Source: an uncultured Lachnospiraceae bacterium
GTDB lineage: Bacteria > Bacillota > Clostridia > Lachnospirales > Lachnospiraceae
Length of the DNA: 5,981 bases
Reading direction: 5' to 3'
Assembly (NCBI GenBank): GCA_905236585.1
Contig: CAJOQZ010000075.1
Location: 1-5,981 of the forward strand
This document shows, piece after piece, positions 5,339-5,981 of the stretch (position 1 is the first letter of the stretch; every line of letters begins with the position of its first letter). The notes under the pieces are model-generated. The model did not search any database. It had not been told where the DNA came from and was given only the letters and a program-made list of their open reading frames with translations. Both the position numbers and the translations under genes were made by a program.

Positions 5339-5878
5339 TCAACGCTTCCGCCTGAAAAATGCAAACGCGCCGATTCCGCCGCCCGCGAGTGCAACTCCGA
5401 GACATGCGAGCAAAAACAAATTAGAACCCTTTGTTGTACCAGTAAATATAGAAACCCGGAGCGGCATATGTGAATTATCGGATAGAAGCTGAGCCATCAT
5501 GTTATATTCCCCATCTTCAGTTCGCAGCCCAAGATTATCCTCAAACATTTCCTCCCGAAGTACAATGCCTTTTGAACCATAATATCCAAAAAGCTTTCTG
5601 AATGTCAGATTTTGATATTCCGCTACTGTATTCTCAATTGTATCAATTCCCTGATCCAAGAGTCGGAACAATTTCTTCTCTCGTTCCGGATAGTCTTTCA
5701 AATTTGCCTTTGAAGAACCAATACGAATATATCTACTTTCATTGAATGCGGTGGGAATATTCCTCGCAGGCGGGATCGTCAAAACAACTACCTTTTTTCC
5801 AGCAATCTTCACCAACGCCATATCAATAACACCCGCATCCCGATCCCGATTGCAAAAAAAATCCCGGACGTGGCGCAC
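5339..5878 (-). pseudogene. Chimeric remnant: AlbA_2/Schlafen-type ATP-binding protein fragment fused to a surface-protein C-terminal tail
   Basis: Residues about 20-152 match the second half of the AlbA_2 domain and the following region of bacterial Schlafen-like ATP-binding proteins: a KIAGKKVVVLTIPPA strand, a SRYIRIGSSKANL motif, the FRKLFGYYGSKGI segment, and DGEYNMMAQLLSDN followed by RVSIFTGTTKG. Whole proteins of this kind run to about 400-550 residues; here both the N-terminal AlbA_2 half and the C-terminal domains are missing. From residue 153 the frame becomes SNLFLLACLGVALAGGGIGA and ends FAFFRRKR, a hydrophobic span with a basic tail typical of the C-terminus of wall-anchored surface proteins and foreign to a cytosolic DNA-binding-type protein. 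The bases also change from AT-rich to GC-rich at about this point. No ribosome binding site supports the GTG at 5878 or the ATG at 5821. Best read as a deletion or recombination scar. Confidence 0.65.
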
Positions 5879-5981
5879 ACCAGCCGATTCGCACGGTCGA
5901 TATCTTCTATCTGCGGCGGATGCGAAGGGTTCCCAATTGGCGGTTTAGATACCGTCTCACCAAAATATGACGCGTCTCCCA
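5809..5981 (-). other. Open frame entering from the right edge (56 codons, no 5' end); doubtful gene
   Basis: Read from 5979, a frame without stops gives GDASYFGETVSKPPIGN and later IEDIDRANRLVCATSGIFF, ending at the TGA at 5809-5811. The last 25 residues are hydrophobic. It overlaps the AlbA_2-type remnant by about 70 bases in another frame. I do not recognise a family, and the plus strand is also open here, so coding is not proven. A run of eight T (coding sense; 5854-5861) lies in the overlap: one extra T would join this frame to the remnant frame. Confidence 0.25.

Noticed and set aside
1..5981. CRISPR arrays, tRNA/rRNA genes, transposase genes or insertion-sequence ends
   Set aside because: No regularly spaced identical repeats, no cloverleaf-like segments and no transposase motifs were seen on either strand.

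Overview
The window looks like part of an accessory or genome-plasticity region from a gut-type Clostridia (Lachnospiraceae/Oscillospiraceae-like) bacterium. The pointers are strong Gram-positive ribosome binding sites, textbook sigma-A promoters, a secreted surface protein of the beta-helix plus Ig-like-repeat type common in those families, a DUF3793 gene and a DUF6577/AbiEii-type pair. This assignment rests on recognised family features, not on a search. Every gene I can support lies on the minus strand, so transcription runs from high to low coordinates.

Read in transcription order: (1) 5981-5339 holds a mosaic remnant. A piece of an AlbA_2/Schlafen-type ATP-binding protein, lacking a recognisable N-terminal half, is joined in frame to the hydrophobic, arginine-rich C-terminal tail of a cell-surface protein. 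A second open frame enters from the right edge. (2) 5318-3367 is a complete AbiE-type toxin-antitoxin/abortive-infection module: a promoter bracketed by two inverted repeats with one shared 9-base half-site, a winged-helix antitoxin-like gene (DUF6577/AbiEi-like), an overlapping AbiEii nucleotidyltransferase toxin gene and an intrinsic terminator. (3) 3350-2681 is an iron-box-type promoter and long leader, a DUF3793 gene that appears to have lost its central segment, and its terminator. (4) 2587-2306 is a second promoter with the same type of box, followed directly by the C-terminal third of a class I SAM methyltransferase. (5) 2298-1 is a strong extended -10 promoter and a secreted multidomain surface-protein gene that runs off the left edge and is interrupted by a one-base frameshift in a run of six G after codon 53.

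The most informative non-coding signal is a set of three 16-bp palindromes of form GTTAG-N6-CTAAC (3298-3313, 3228-3243, 2561-2576). They resemble DtxR/IdeR operators and sit at or near the two promoters that drive the DUF3793 gene and the methyltransferase remnant. This suggests that the two damaged genes belonged to a metal-responsive regulon. Four of the five protein genes carry visible damage (frameshift, internal deletion, 5' truncation, chimeric fusion), while the AbiE module looks intact. That fits a region shaped by repeated deletion and recombination around a defence module.
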